The notes under the pieces are model-generated. The model was given only the letters and a program-made list of their open reading frames with translations. It was not told the origin of the DNA and searched no databases. From NCBI GenBank assembly GCA_963738025.1, contig CAVTWA010000014.1, positions 1 to 64,000 on the forward strand: a stretch of 64,000 nt of DNA, read 5' to 3'. The stretch comes from 20CM-2-55-15 sp963738025. Lineage in GTDB: Bacteria; Acidobacteriota; Terriglobia; 20CM-2-55-15. The position numbers and the translations under genes were made by a program. Position 1 is the stretch's first letter. Every line of letters begins with the position of its first letter. This document shows, in pieces, positions 42,737 to 51,378 of this stretch.

Positions 42737-43396
42737 ATGCCGAGAGAGATCGCCTACAACTGGCTGGATCGGACGGCCGGACAGAATGCGTTATCTGCCG
42801 ATGAGGCTCTGTTCGTTTTGCGTCTTCAAGCAAATGAGGATGCGGCGTACGACGAACTCGTCCGCACCTATAGCGCATCCATCTTTCACGTTGCTTACCG
42901 GATGCTCGGCGATAGTGCCGAGGCGTCGGACATTGTCCAGGAAATCTTCCTGAAGGTCTTTCGTAACATCGGGGGCTTTAAAGGTGAGGCTGCCCTCAAG
43001 ACCTGGATTTTCCGAATCGCCTTTTCAGAAATTCTGAACCGATTGCGATGGTGGAAACGGCGTCATCGTTTCGCCACGGTATCACTGGACGACCAGCCCA
43101 ATGGAGTTGGGAGCGGCCCGGCACGGGGTGTAATTGCTCTTACGCCCACACCCGAGCAAGCCCTCCAGTCCAAAGAGGAAGAAGGTGCAATCCAGCAAGC
43201 CCTTGGCAAACTGTCACGCGAACACCGGTCCATTATCGTACTGCGTGATATCGAAGGCTTTTCCTATAACGAAATCGCGGATGTATTAGGCGTTTCGATC
43301 GGAACCGTCAAGTCACGTCTGGCGCGAGCGAGAAGCGATTTGAAAAAATCGTTGATGCGCTATTTATCGGTCCAGCAATTGAGGTTGTTGCAATGA
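42737..43396 (+). CDS. ECF-type RNA polymerase sigma factor
   Basis: A 219-residue sigma-70 family protein with only regions 2 and 4. Region 2 (YDELVRTYSASIFHVAYRML ... DIVQEIFLKVFRNI) binds the -10 element and core enzyme. Region 4 (EHRSIIVLRDIEGFSYNEIA ... SIGTVKSRLARARSDLKK) binds the -35. The next gene overlaps by 4 nt and encodes a zinc-finger membrane protein, the usual anti-sigma partner. This pairing predicts an envelope or redox stress regulon of the RpoE kind. Confidence 0.94.
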   Translation: MPREIAYNWLDRTAGQNALSADEALFVLRLQANEDAAYDELVRTYSASIFHVAYRMLGDSAEASDIVQEIFLKVFRNIGGFKGEAALKTWIFRIAFSEILNRLRWWKRRHRFATVSLDDQPNGVGSGPARGVIALTPTPEQALQSKEEEGAIQQALGKLSREHRSIIVLRDIEGFSYNEIADVLGVSIGTVKSRLARARSDLKKSLMRYLSVQQLRLLQ

Positions 43397-44088
43397 GTAG
43401 TTTGAATTGTTCAGCGGCTGAAAAATTGATGAGTCCGTTTATCGACTCCATGGTTACCCCGCAAGAAGCGGAGCGCCTCCAAGGCCACGTTGCCTCTTGT
43501 GATCCCTGCAGGCGGCACCTGCAGTCATTCATTTCGATGCGCAGTCTGATGGCACGAATCGAAACACCGTCTTTACCTGAAGACATGGTGCTGGAAACAC
43601 GGGTGCGGCTCTCGCAGGCCCGTAACACGAACCTGCTGGTCCGTCTCGAGAATCGCCTGAACTATCTGCTCAAGCCCATGGTCGTTCCCGTTGTACTCGG
43701 CGTCTCCCTGACGATGCTTTTCTTCGGAGTTTTGCTCGGAAGCCTTGCGTCAACTTCGACCGTCCTTGCGCAGGACCGCCTTACCGAAGAGCCTGTCCTG
43801 AGCCTCTTCAAGCCCATTCACATCACCGACCCGAACTGGATTCGATTCGCGGAAAACGACAAGAAAGGCCTCGACGAGCCCGTGACGATCGAAACGTACG
43901 TCGGTAACGAAGGGCGCGTGCTCGATTATCAGGTCCTGTGCCCGAGCTCGCACACACAATGCTCTGTCTCCGACGTTCCTGCCTCCATCCGGCAAGTGCT
44001 GTCGCTTGCCCATTTTGATCCGGCCACAAGATTCGGTAAGCCGGTGGAAAGCCGGATTATTCTGTCCTTTATTTCGGTTCGGAACTGA
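43393..44088 (+). CDS. Anti-sigma factor with zf-HC2 zinc finger
   Basis: The 231-residue protein has an N-terminal cytoplasmic zinc finger (C6, H32, C36, C39 in LQGHVASCDPCRRHL). A transmembrane segment follows at about 93-118 and a periplasmic C-terminal part after that. The finger is the part that binds and holds the sigma factor. The region after about residue 150 has a TonB-C-like or bacterial protein-export flavour (RVLDYQVLCP; FDPATRFGKPVESRIILSF) and could sense a periplasmic ligand. ATGA overlap with the sigma gene. Confidence 0.88.
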   Translation: MSSLNCSAAEKLMSPFIDSMVTPQEAERLQGHVASCDPCRRHLQSFISMRSLMARIETPSLPEDMVLETRVRLSQARNTNLLVRLENRLNYLLKPMVVPVVLGVSLTMLFFGVLLGSLASTSTVLAQDRLTEEPVLSLFKPIHITDPNWIRFAENDKKGLDEPVTIETYVGNEGRVLDYQVLCPSSHTQCSVSDVPASIRQVLSLAHFDPATRFGKPVESRIILSFISVRN

Positions 44089-44109
44089 TCGCGCCTGGCA
44101 GACGCTCTA

Positions 44110-45681
44110 CTATCGGCGAGTTGCGGAAGCGACCTGTTTGATGGAGCGGACGAGCTCCACGGGCTCGAAGGGTTTAACGAGGTGAGCATGATATCCCACC
44201 GCGAGAGCCCGTTCGCGATCTTGCTGGCTGGCATAGCCGGTAAGAGCGATTGCGGCTAGCGGGGCGCTGTTTGGTCTGGCAATAAGGCTGCGAAGAAGCT
44301 CATAGCCATCCCGGCCGGGCATTCCGATATCGCTGACGAGCACGTCCGGTTGGTGTGTTTTCACAATTTCAAGCGCCGCATCCGAGGAATTAACCGCAAA
44401 GACGGTTGCGCCGTACTGCCGCAACACGTATTCCAATATACAGAGCGAATCCTCATCGTCATCCACTGCCAGAACACGCAGCCCCTCGAGGACCGGTGTC
44501 ACTGGAGGCTTGATTGGCGCTGGCGCATCGCTGCGCTCAACGGCCAGAGGCAGGGTGATCGTGATGATTGTACCCGTGCCTTCGCCCGCACTGTCGGCTT
44601 TGACCGTTCCGCCGTGCAGGCCCACCAGGTGATGCACGATCGCGAGTCCTAATCCGAGACCACCTTCTGCTCTGGTGAACGAGCTGTCCGCCTGCCGGAA
44701 ATGTTCGAAGATGTGCGGAAGGAAATCCCGAGGAATGCCCTTCCCATTGTCGCGGATCGTGATTTCTGACGTTTTAGCGGTCGAACAGACACGGACATCA
44801 ATCCGCCCTTTTTCGGGTGTGAATTTGATTGCGTTGGATAACACGTTCGAAATGATCTGCTGGATACGTCCAGCGTCGCCCAGAATCCACGCTCCATTCT
44901 CAAGCAGGCATTCCAGTTCAATATTCTTCGCTTCGGCAGCCGGCCGCAGAGCGTCGACTGCCCCTTGTACCAAAGGATCGAGATCGAGCGGAACAAGGTC
45001 AATGCGCAGCGTTCCGGCAACGAGCTGAGATACCGATAGAATATCGGCGATTAATTGGTTTTGAGCGGTTGCGCTCCGATTGATCACTCGCAAAGCGACT
45101 GCGGTGTTCTCAGCGTCCAGTGTGCCTGTCTGCAGCAAACGCGACCATCCCATGATGGCTGTCAATGGTGTACGCAGTTCGTGTGACAGAGTCGCCAGGA
45201 ACAGATCCTTCTGGCGATCTGCGTTCTCCAGTTGAACGAGCAGGTTTCGTGTGTCGTATTGGCGCCGCCGGGCACGCAGCGCGGATTTTGCGGCATTGAG
45301 AAGTATCTCGATCCTGACGGGGCGCTCCAGGATAGTAACGTTCGCCCGCGAGCCCAGTCTTTCGAGCAGGACGGCCGCATTGTCTCCGTTTGCGGGAAAG
45401 ACGATAATCGGGATATCCGACCACGATCCCTGTTCATCCAGTGCTTGCAGCAGACAGCGCACAGTGTGAGGATTCAACGCTTCGTCGGTGATGAGGAGGC
45501 TGCCGGCTCCCTGCTTCAGCAGGGAACAGAGTTCTTGAATATCTTTACACGCCAGGCAGGGCAGGCCATTACTGCTCAATATCTGGCAGGTCATTACGGC
45601 ATCGCGGCCCGTTGGCGCCAGAACGAGCAGTCGTTCCTCTTCCGGTCTGAGCCGCTGCTGTTGCTCGCTTCTAGCTTTCAT
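44110..45681 (-). CDS. Hybrid histidine kinase with N- and C-terminal receiver domains
   Basis: A 523-residue soluble signalling protein. Residues about 15-135 form a receiver-like domain without a clear phospho-acceptor aspartate. HisKA follows with the phosphoryl histidine H167 (LSHELRTPLTAIMGWSRLL). The ATPase domain has N-box SNVLSNAIKF, DNGKGIP and GLGLGLAIVHH. A C-terminal receiver (LAVDDDEDS) has its aspartate at about residue 451 (VSDIGMPGRDGYE). There is no membrane segment. The start lies inside the end of the kaiC-like gene (11-nt overlap), so the KaiC-like ATPase is its likely partner. Confidence 0.92.
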   Translation of the reverse strand: MKARSEQQQRLRPEEERLLVLAPTGRDAVMTCQILSSNGLPCLACKDIQELCSLLKQGAGSLLITDEALNPHTVRCLLQALDEQGSWSDIPIIVFPANGDNAAVLLERLGSRANVTILERPVRIEILLNAAKSALRARRRQYDTRNLLVQLENADRQKDLFLATLSHELRTPLTAIMGWSRLLQTGTLDAENTAVALRVINRSATAQNQLIADILSVSQLVAGTLRIDLVPLDLDPLVQGAVDALRPAAEAKNIELECLLENGAWILGDAGRIQQIISNVLSNAIKFTPEKGRIDVRVCSTAKTSEITIRDNGKGIPRDFLPHIFEHFRQADSSFTRAEGGLGLGLAIVHHLVGLHGGTVKADSAGEGTGTIITITLPLAVERSDAPAPIKPPVTPVLEGLRVLAVDDDEDSLCILEYVLRQYGATVFAVNSSDAALEIVKTHQPDVLVSDIGMPGRDGYELLRSLIARPNSAPLAAIALTGYASQQDRERALAVGYHAHLVKPFEPVELVRSIKQVASATRR

Positions 45682-47173
45682 CAGTCTTTTGCATTACTTG
45701 CTGGGATTTGCCGGTGAATACCGGAACACCCGTGAGCACTCCCCTGAACTCGCGTAGTGGAGCGCCAACGCGCAATCCACCGGCGCCAAGCGCAAATTCG
45801 CGAATCGTGGCCTCGTGTCCGCCGGTCCGTTTCTTTACGACGGAAATTGCCTTGCGAATTTGTCCCTCCGCTTCAAAGTAGCGGAGCAAAAGGACGGTAT
45901 CCGCCAGATAGCTGATATCGACCGGCGAAGTCATCGCCGGGCCTAACATGCCCGACTGAGCCATAACAAGGAAGGTCAAAACTCCTTGCAGCCGCAAGTA
46001 CCCGAGCAGTTCATGCATGTGCAATGCCAGGAAATCTTCGCCCGGCATCGCCTGCTGATAGCCGTTCAGGCTGTCTATGACAACAACCTTGGAATGATCG
46101 TGTTCGACGGAATTGCGGACCAGTATCGAGAATGCACCTGGCGACATTTCTCCAGGATCGACTTGCCGCACCGTGCAATGGCCCGAATCGATATGTTTAG
46201 CGAAATCCATTCCGAGAGCAGTCGTTCGTTGCAGCAATGTGGCGCGGCTTTCATCGAGCGTAAAATAGGCTACTTTCTTCCCCTGTCGTGCCGCATAGGC
46301 GGCGTACTGTGCCGCGATCGTCGATTTGCCTGTTCCGGCGGGCCCCATGACCAGAACGGCCGTTCCGGCATCCAGGCCGCCACCGGTCAAAGCATCGAGT
46401 TCGACGATGCCGCTGGAGATGACCTCTGGTTTAAAGTTCGTCCGATAATCTGCTGCGACCAACCGGGGATAGACCGTGATGCCGCCTGTATCGATCCCGA
46501 AATCGTGATAGCCGCCTTCGAAGTTGACACCTCGCAGCTTGAGCACTCGCATTTGCCGGCGCGGGCTGCCATATTTGGGAAACTGCTGCTCCAGAAGCAC
46601 AACGCCGTGTGCCAGGCTTTCGAGCTGCCGGTCGGATTCTAAGGAAGTATTATCGTCGAGCAGTAAAACGGTGCAGGATCGGCCGACGAAAAAGTGTTTT
46701 AGTCCGAGAATTTGCCGCCGATAGCGCAGCGGGTCGCCTGCAAGAAGTCGCATTTCCGACAGAGAATCGAATACAACCCGGGCGGGGTGAACCCGTTCCA
46801 CTTCGCCGAATATCGCTTTTGTCGTCTCGCCCAACTCGATCTCTGAGGGGTGGAACAACGTATATTCGGAATCCGGGATGTTGTCGGGCGGCAGAGCGAG
46901 GTCATAAATAGTGATGCCCTCCAACGACAGGTTGTGCGATGTCGCGACATCCGCCAACTCGTCCTTGGTTTCCGAAAGGGTGACGTACAAGACCGGTTCG
47001 TGGTTGCGTGCACCTTCAATCAGGAATTGCAATGCAAGCGTCGTCTTGCCGGTACCTGGATTCCCGTGGACGAGGTAGAGACGGTTCCGCGGAAATCCCC
47101 CTCGCAAAATTTCGTCGAGTCCGCTAAGACCAGTGGAGGCCCGGTCCAGGGGCGTCTCAGAGCCAGATGACAT
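45671..47173 (-). CDS. KaiC-like double RecA-domain ATPase
   Basis: The 500-residue protein has two KaiC/RadA ATPase domains, each with a Walker A (GNPGTGKT at 37-44; GPAGTGKS at 277-284) and a glutamate after the second strand (TLSETKDE; TLDESRAT). At the site matching KaiC Ser431-Thr432, where the clock protein is phosphorylated, it has Ser-Tyr (VDISYLADTV). It lacks kaiA and kaiB neighbours, so it is not a circadian set. A GGAGGGG site precedes the ATG at 47173. It is followed by the hybrid kinase gene in the same operon. Confidence 0.92.
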   Translation of the reverse strand: MSSGSETPLDRASTGLSGLDEILRGGFPRNRLYLVHGNPGTGKTTLALQFLIEGARNHEPVLYVTLSETKDELADVATSHNLSLEGITIYDLALPPDNIPDSEYTLFHPSEIELGETTKAIFGEVERVHPARVVFDSLSEMRLLAGDPLRYRRQILGLKHFFVGRSCTVLLLDDNTSLESDRQLESLAHGVVLLEQQFPKYGSPRRQMRVLKLRGVNFEGGYHDFGIDTGGITVYPRLVAADYRTNFKPEVISSGIVELDALTGGGLDAGTAVLVMGPAGTGKSTIAAQYAAYAARQGKKVAYFTLDESRATLLQRTTALGMDFAKHIDSGHCTVRQVDPGEMSPGAFSILVRNSVEHDHSKVVVIDSLNGYQQAMPGEDFLALHMHELLGYLRLQGVLTFLVMAQSGMLGPAMTSPVDISYLADTVLLLRYFEAEGQIRKAISVVKKRTGGHEATIREFALGAGGLRVGAPLREFRGVLTGVPVFTGKSQQVMQKTDES

Positions 47174-47330
47174 TAGCAATCCCCTCCTGAAAGTCTAAGC
47201 CAACAACGTCAGACGCCGGGCGCCTTTCTTTGAATGCCGTTCAATACCTCGGTGCTTTTGCCCTGCTGCCAGGGGCGATGGTTTGGTCCCCGGATTGGCG
47301 GGCGGGTTATATTCTTACGCGCCTCCGGCG

Positions 47331-48464
47331 CTAATTCACTCTGCCGATCACTCTGGCCACCGCCTCCGCGACGCGTTCCGACACATTTCCCGAGCCGAGT
47401 TGCCGCCGCAGCTTTTCATAGTTTCCGCGGATCTGTGACTGCAACCAGACGTCATCCAGCAGGCGGAGGGCGGTCTGGCTGACGGTTTCAGGGGTCATTC
47501 TGTCCTGGAAAAGTTCGGGAACCACTTCTTCACCAAGGATGATGTTGACGATCCCGAACAGGCGAACCTTCAGAAGGAATTTGCCGAGCGTCCAGGTCGC
47601 TTTTGAAATGCGGTAAACGATCACTTCCGGGGTTCCGAGGAGCGCCGTCTCGAGCGTCGCGGTACCACTGGCGACCACAGCTGCTCGCGAATGCCGGAGC
47701 AGGTTGTAGGTGTCGTTAGTGATCACCTTGATTTGAGTGCCCGCCAGTTGCTGTACAAAACGGCGATCCAGGCCGGCCGCGACCGGCAGAATCAACTGCA
47801 TATCCGGCTTTTTCTCCGAAATCAGTTTCGCCGCCAATGAGAGCGTCGGCAGAATGAACCGCACTTCCTTGCGCCGGCTGCCTGGCAGCATGGCAAGGAT
47901 GGGTTTGCGCGCGTCGATTCCGTGATCTGCGCAAAATTCGTCTTTCGATTTGGTGGCGCGAACCAGGTCAATTAAAGGATGTCCGACGAATTCCACGTCG
48001 ATGCCCGCCTTGCGGTATAACTCCTCCTCGAATGGAAGGATCACCAGCATTTTGTCGACGAGCTGGCGGATCTGCTTCACGCGGCCTTCACGCCAGGCCC
48101 AGATCTGCGGACTGATGTAGTAAATGACCGGGGCTCCGGCATGTTTAATCCGCTTTGCCAGCCGGAGATTGAAATCCGGAAAGTCGATCAGGATGGCAGC
48201 GGTAGGCGGCTCCGCCTCGACATGTTCTGCCAGCCGCCGGAAGACGCCGTACAAACTCCCCAGTGAACTCAACATCTCGAACGGCCCGACTACAGCTGTC
48301 TTGCTGATGTCGCCCTTGAGTTCGACTCCGGCATTGCGCATGCGCTGCCCGCCAAGTCCGTAAAACGTTGCTGCAGGAAATTTTTTGCGGAGCGAACGGA
48401 CGACCTCCGCCCCATACATGTCGCCCGATGCTTCGCCGGCGACGATTAGAAATCGGTACTCCAT
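47331..48464 (-). CDS. lpxB: Lipid-A-disaccharide synthase
   Basis: The 377-residue GT-B glycosyltransferase joins UDP-diacylglucosamine and lipid X in lipid A synthesis. Family landmarks are the N-terminal VAGEASGDMYGAEVVRSL, YYISPQIWAWREGRVKQI, FVGHPLID, LPGSRRKEV and ASGTATLETAL. Its presence shows a lipid-A-bearing outer membrane. The start shares one base with the stop of the upstream M16 protein gene (TAATG), so it belongs to that operon. Confidence 0.96.
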   Translation of the reverse strand: MEYRFLIVAGEASGDMYGAEVVRSLRKKFPAATFYGLGGQRMRNAGVELKGDISKTAVVGPFEMLSSLGSLYGVFRRLAEHVEAEPPTAAILIDFPDFNLRLAKRIKHAGAPVIYYISPQIWAWREGRVKQIRQLVDKMLVILPFEEELYRKAGIDVEFVGHPLIDLVRATKSKDEFCADHGIDARKPILAMLPGSRRKEVRFILPTLSLAAKLISEKKPDMQLILPVAAGLDRRFVQQLAGTQIKVITNDTYNLLRHSRAAVVASGTATLETALLGTPEVIVYRISKATWTLGKFLLKVRLFGIVNIILGEEVVPELFQDRMTPETVSQTALRLLDDVWLQSQIRGNYEKLRRQLGSGNVSERVAEAVARVIGRVN

Positions 48465-50008
48465 TATTCGAACACTTGCGAGACCGGCACGATTCGAATG
48501 TCTTCAGACTTCACATTGATCTTGTATGTTTGGATGATCTTATCCTCGTCCATGATCTCTTTGGGTTTCGCTGAATTGTAGGCAATCGGCGAAGGTGTGT
48601 TTTTCAGGATGGCTTCGCGCAGCATTTCCCCATTCTTTGTAACAACAGCGATGCGCATGCCATCCGTTTTGAGGTGCCGGCGTATGGCGGCGTTTACGTC
48701 GGCAACAGTCAGTTTCGTCAGCTGTGTTTTCAGGTACGAGTTGTAATCCGCTATGCCGTAGTACCGGCTGTCTAAAGCATAGCCAAGCCGGGCCGTTTGC
48801 GTCTGGGTAAGAACATTGGAGTACTTGGTCAAAAATTCGCGAGTCGTTTCGAAAGCCTGTTGAGAGATACCATCCCGGACGAGTTTGTCATATTCATACA
48901 GTGCCGCGCGGAGGGCAAACAGGCCATTGTCGGCTTCCACCGGCCGGATCCAGATCTGGAAGATCTGCTGTTGTCTTGCGAGGTTCGGATCAGGCGTCAT
49001 CAGGAACATTCCGCGGGGGAAGTACTCGATATAAGCATAGTCTCCGTAGTTCAACCCTCGGGCTTCACGTAAACGCTGATAGAGGTGACTGTTCGACGAG
49101 CGATGCTGTCCGAAATACGATGCAACAAGAGCTAATGCCGGCCAGTCTTTGGATGACCGGTTTACATCGATGGGGAAGCCAAGCGAAATCGCGGTGGAAC
49201 GCGTATCGCGAGTGACGACGTCGACGTGTATTCCGCCAGAAGCCTTTGGATAATCGAAGTGTTTCCGGTCAGGCGTTCCCCCAGGTAATTTTTCGAAATC
49301 GGCGTCAACTCGTTCGGGAAAACCCTTCGGATAACCGCCGGCCAGACCGATGACCAGGTTGCCGGAGGTGTAATGAGTGGCATAGAAGTTACGTACATCG
49401 TCTACCGTCAATTTCTCAAGGCTGCCGATCCGTCCCTCATTATCATGACCGTAAGGGTGCCCCGCATAAATCATGTTGTACAGATTTTCTTTCCCGAGTT
49501 CCTCATCGTTGCTTTCGCGAAGCGAAACTTTCAGATAGTTGATCGCATCTTCGCGCAGCCGTTTGAAATCTTCGGGCCTGAAACCGGGATCCAGCAGCAT
49601 GTCTCTCAATAGCGCATAGTAACGGTCCAGATTCTCGATATGAGCCGTGCCGGTGAAGACCGTCATCTCTTTATCCACTTGCGAGTTGACGGATGACGCC
49701 ATGGGGTACAACGTCTGCACGATCTGGTCGTAGCTCATCGAGCGCGTACCGCCTTCCGAAAGCATCGAAGCGGTGAGGGCGGCTAAACCTTCCTTACCAG
49801 GTGGATCGAAGGCGGAACCCGTCATGAACAGGATCCGGAACGTCACAAGGGGCGACGTGCCCGGTAGAAGGACACTCGCTGGTCTCGGCGCGGATGCGAC
49901 GAAGGAGGGAAGCAACACAAGAGGCGCAAGAAGCACAAAACAGGCAAAAGCGGCAGCTCTCTTGTGCGTCTTATGCCTCGTGTGTTCGTTGCGCATATTT
50001 CTTGTCAT
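48464..50008 (-). CDS. M16-family peptidase homologue without the zinc site (inactive partner)
   Basis: A 514-residue exported protein: signal segment at about residues 16-40, then two M16 domains. The HxxEH zinc motif is missing; the equivalent position reads GLAALTASMLSEGG. The C-terminal domain keeps the RGLNYGDYAYIEYF segment, the R/Y element that completes the active site of the partner. The neighbour upstream has HxxEH, so the two probably form a heterodimeric periplasmic protease. Start overlaps the partner's stop by 4 nt. Confidence 0.88.
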   Translation of the reverse strand: MTRNMRNEHTRHKTHKRAAAFACFVLLAPLVLLPSFVASAPRPASVLLPGTSPLVTFRILFMTGSAFDPPGKEGLAALTASMLSEGGTRSMSYDQIVQTLYPMASSVNSQVDKEMTVFTGTAHIENLDRYYALLRDMLLDPGFRPEDFKRLREDAINYLKVSLRESNDEELGKENLYNMIYAGHPYGHDNEGRIGSLEKLTVDDVRNFYATHYTSGNLVIGLAGGYPKGFPERVDADFEKLPGGTPDRKHFDYPKASGGIHVDVVTRDTRSTAISLGFPIDVNRSSKDWPALALVASYFGQHRSSNSHLYQRLREARGLNYGDYAYIEYFPRGMFLMTPDPNLARQQQIFQIWIRPVEADNGLFALRAALYEYDKLVRDGISQQAFETTREFLTKYSNVLTQTQTARLGYALDSRYYGIADYNSYLKTQLTKLTVADVNAAIRRHLKTDGMRIAVVTKNGEMLREAILKNTPSPIAYNSAKPKEIMDEDKIIQTYKINVKSEDIRIVPVSQVFE

Positions 50009-51360
50009 TGGTTCTTCGCTCCTTTGCTTGATGTCAGCGTAACCATCGTGCGGTTATTCGGAGCGAAAATCTGGCGCGCCACGGCGCGGATGTCATCGGG
50101 AGTGATCTGCTGGTAAAGCGCGAACAATTTGTTGATAGTGTCCGGCGTTCGCGTCAAGCCGATATATGGCGCGAGCGCATTTGCGATTGCCGGCGAACTG
50201 TTCATCCGTAGAGCAAAGCTATAGCGGATTCTCGACCGTGTTCCGGCCAGTTTGTTCTGCTCGATTGTCTGTTCGGTAAACTGTTTGAAGGTGGCGAGGA
50301 TGGTCTCACGGACGTAGTCCAAATCCTTCGGATCTTTGACGCGCACATAAACAGTAAACAACTCAGGATCGGGGTGATTACCGAACTCCGGTTCCAGGCG
50401 ATCGACCTTCTGTTCCTTTAAAACGAGCCGTTGGTACAGGTCGGAGTTGGGCCCGAATGCAAGCGGAAGCAGCAGATCCAGTGCGGCTTTATCCTTCTTC
50501 GCGTCAGAGTAGGCCGGGCCTTTGAACGCGATGGCAAGCCATGGCAGTGTTGGTGACGGCCAGTCTATGCTTGCCGTTCGGGGCGCCGTTTGTGGCGGCT
50601 CGGCGGGAATCTGAGGAACATAATTTCCGCGTTTCCACTCGCCGAAATACTTCTTTATGAGCTCGAGCGTTTGGTTCCGATTGACGTCTCCCGCAACGAT
50701 CACGGTGGTGTATTCGGGCCGATAGAAGCGATTGTAGAACTCGAGGCTGTAGTTGTACTGATTCGGCATGTCCTGAATATCTTTCAGGAAGCCCATGGTC
50801 GTGTGCGCGTATGTATGTCTGGTGAATGCCGTCGCGTGCAGCACTTCATCCAGCTTCTCTTCCGGATCGGCACTGTTTTTGTTGTATTCGCCGAGAACGG
50901 CCAGTGATTCGGTTTTGTAACCCGGTTCCGGGTACTTGAGACGCTGAAAACGGTCTGCTTCCAATTTAAATACGGGTTCCAGATCCTCTTTGGAGAATAC
51001 GTCGTAATAAGTCGTGCGGTCTTCAGTCGTGTTCGCGTTTGAATCTGCTCCGGCTCTCTTCAGAACCAGGTCGCGCTGTTCGGGAGTGTAGTTCTCACTG
51101 CCCCGAAACATGAGATGTTCAAACAGATGCGCATAACCGCTCTTTCCGGGTTCAACCTCGTTTCGGGATCCCGTCTGGACCACAATGTAGAGAGCGACCA
51201 TATTAGGAAAGTCGGTTGGCACTGTAACGAGACGTAAACCGTTGTCGAGGTCGTCGATGGTGTAGTTATACGGAAAAAGCCTGGTTTCCTTCTGCTGACC
51301 GGGTACCGGGGTCGTGGCGACCAGGCACACCAATGAAATCAGCCCGATAAGTTTTCGCAT
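50005..51360 (-). CDS. M16-family zinc peptidase, catalytic partner
   Basis: The 451-residue exported protein starts with a signal peptide (about 1-20, VATTPVPGQ) and has the inverted zinc motif HLFEHLMF together with the downstream Glu (TTEDRTTYYDVF region). It should degrade peptides in the periplasm. It is first in the operon with the inactive homologue and lpxB. The ATG at 51360 is chosen because it is followed directly by the signal peptide; its start codon is only 18 bp from the divergent nucleotidase gene. Confidence 0.92.
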   Translation of the reverse strand: MRKLIGLISLVCLVATTPVPGQQKETRLFPYNYTIDDLDNGLRLVTVPTDFPNMVALYIVVQTGSRNEVEPGKSGYAHLFEHLMFRGSENYTPEQRDLVLKRAGADSNANTTEDRTTYYDVFSKEDLEPVFKLEADRFQRLKYPEPGYKTESLAVLGEYNKNSADPEEKLDEVLHATAFTRHTYAHTTMGFLKDIQDMPNQYNYSLEFYNRFYRPEYTTVIVAGDVNRNQTLELIKKYFGEWKRGNYVPQIPAEPPQTAPRTASIDWPSPTLPWLAIAFKGPAYSDAKKDKAALDLLLPLAFGPNSDLYQRLVLKEQKVDRLEPEFGNHPDPELFTVYVRVKDPKDLDYVRETILATFKQFTEQTIEQNKLAGTRSRIRYSFALRMNSSPAIANALAPYIGLTRTPDTINKLFALYQQITPDDIRAVARQIFAPNNRTMVTLTSSKGAKNQ

Positions 51361-51378
51361 ATCGTAAAATTGTACAGC
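51361..51378. promoter_or_regulatory. 18-bp divergent start region with overlapping -10 elements
   Basis: Between the two divergent ATGs the plus strand has TAAAAT (51365-51370) 8 nt before the nucleotidase ATG. The minus strand has TACAAT (51374-51369) 8 nt before the peptidase ATG. Both are -10-like at the distance expected for leaderless transcripts, and the two elements overlap by two bases (51369-51370). No ribosome binding site fits into the gap. Confidence 0.45.

Noticed and set aside
45671..47173. Circadian clock kaiC
   Set aside because: There is no kaiA or kaiB, and the phosphorylation pair differs; only the fold is shared.
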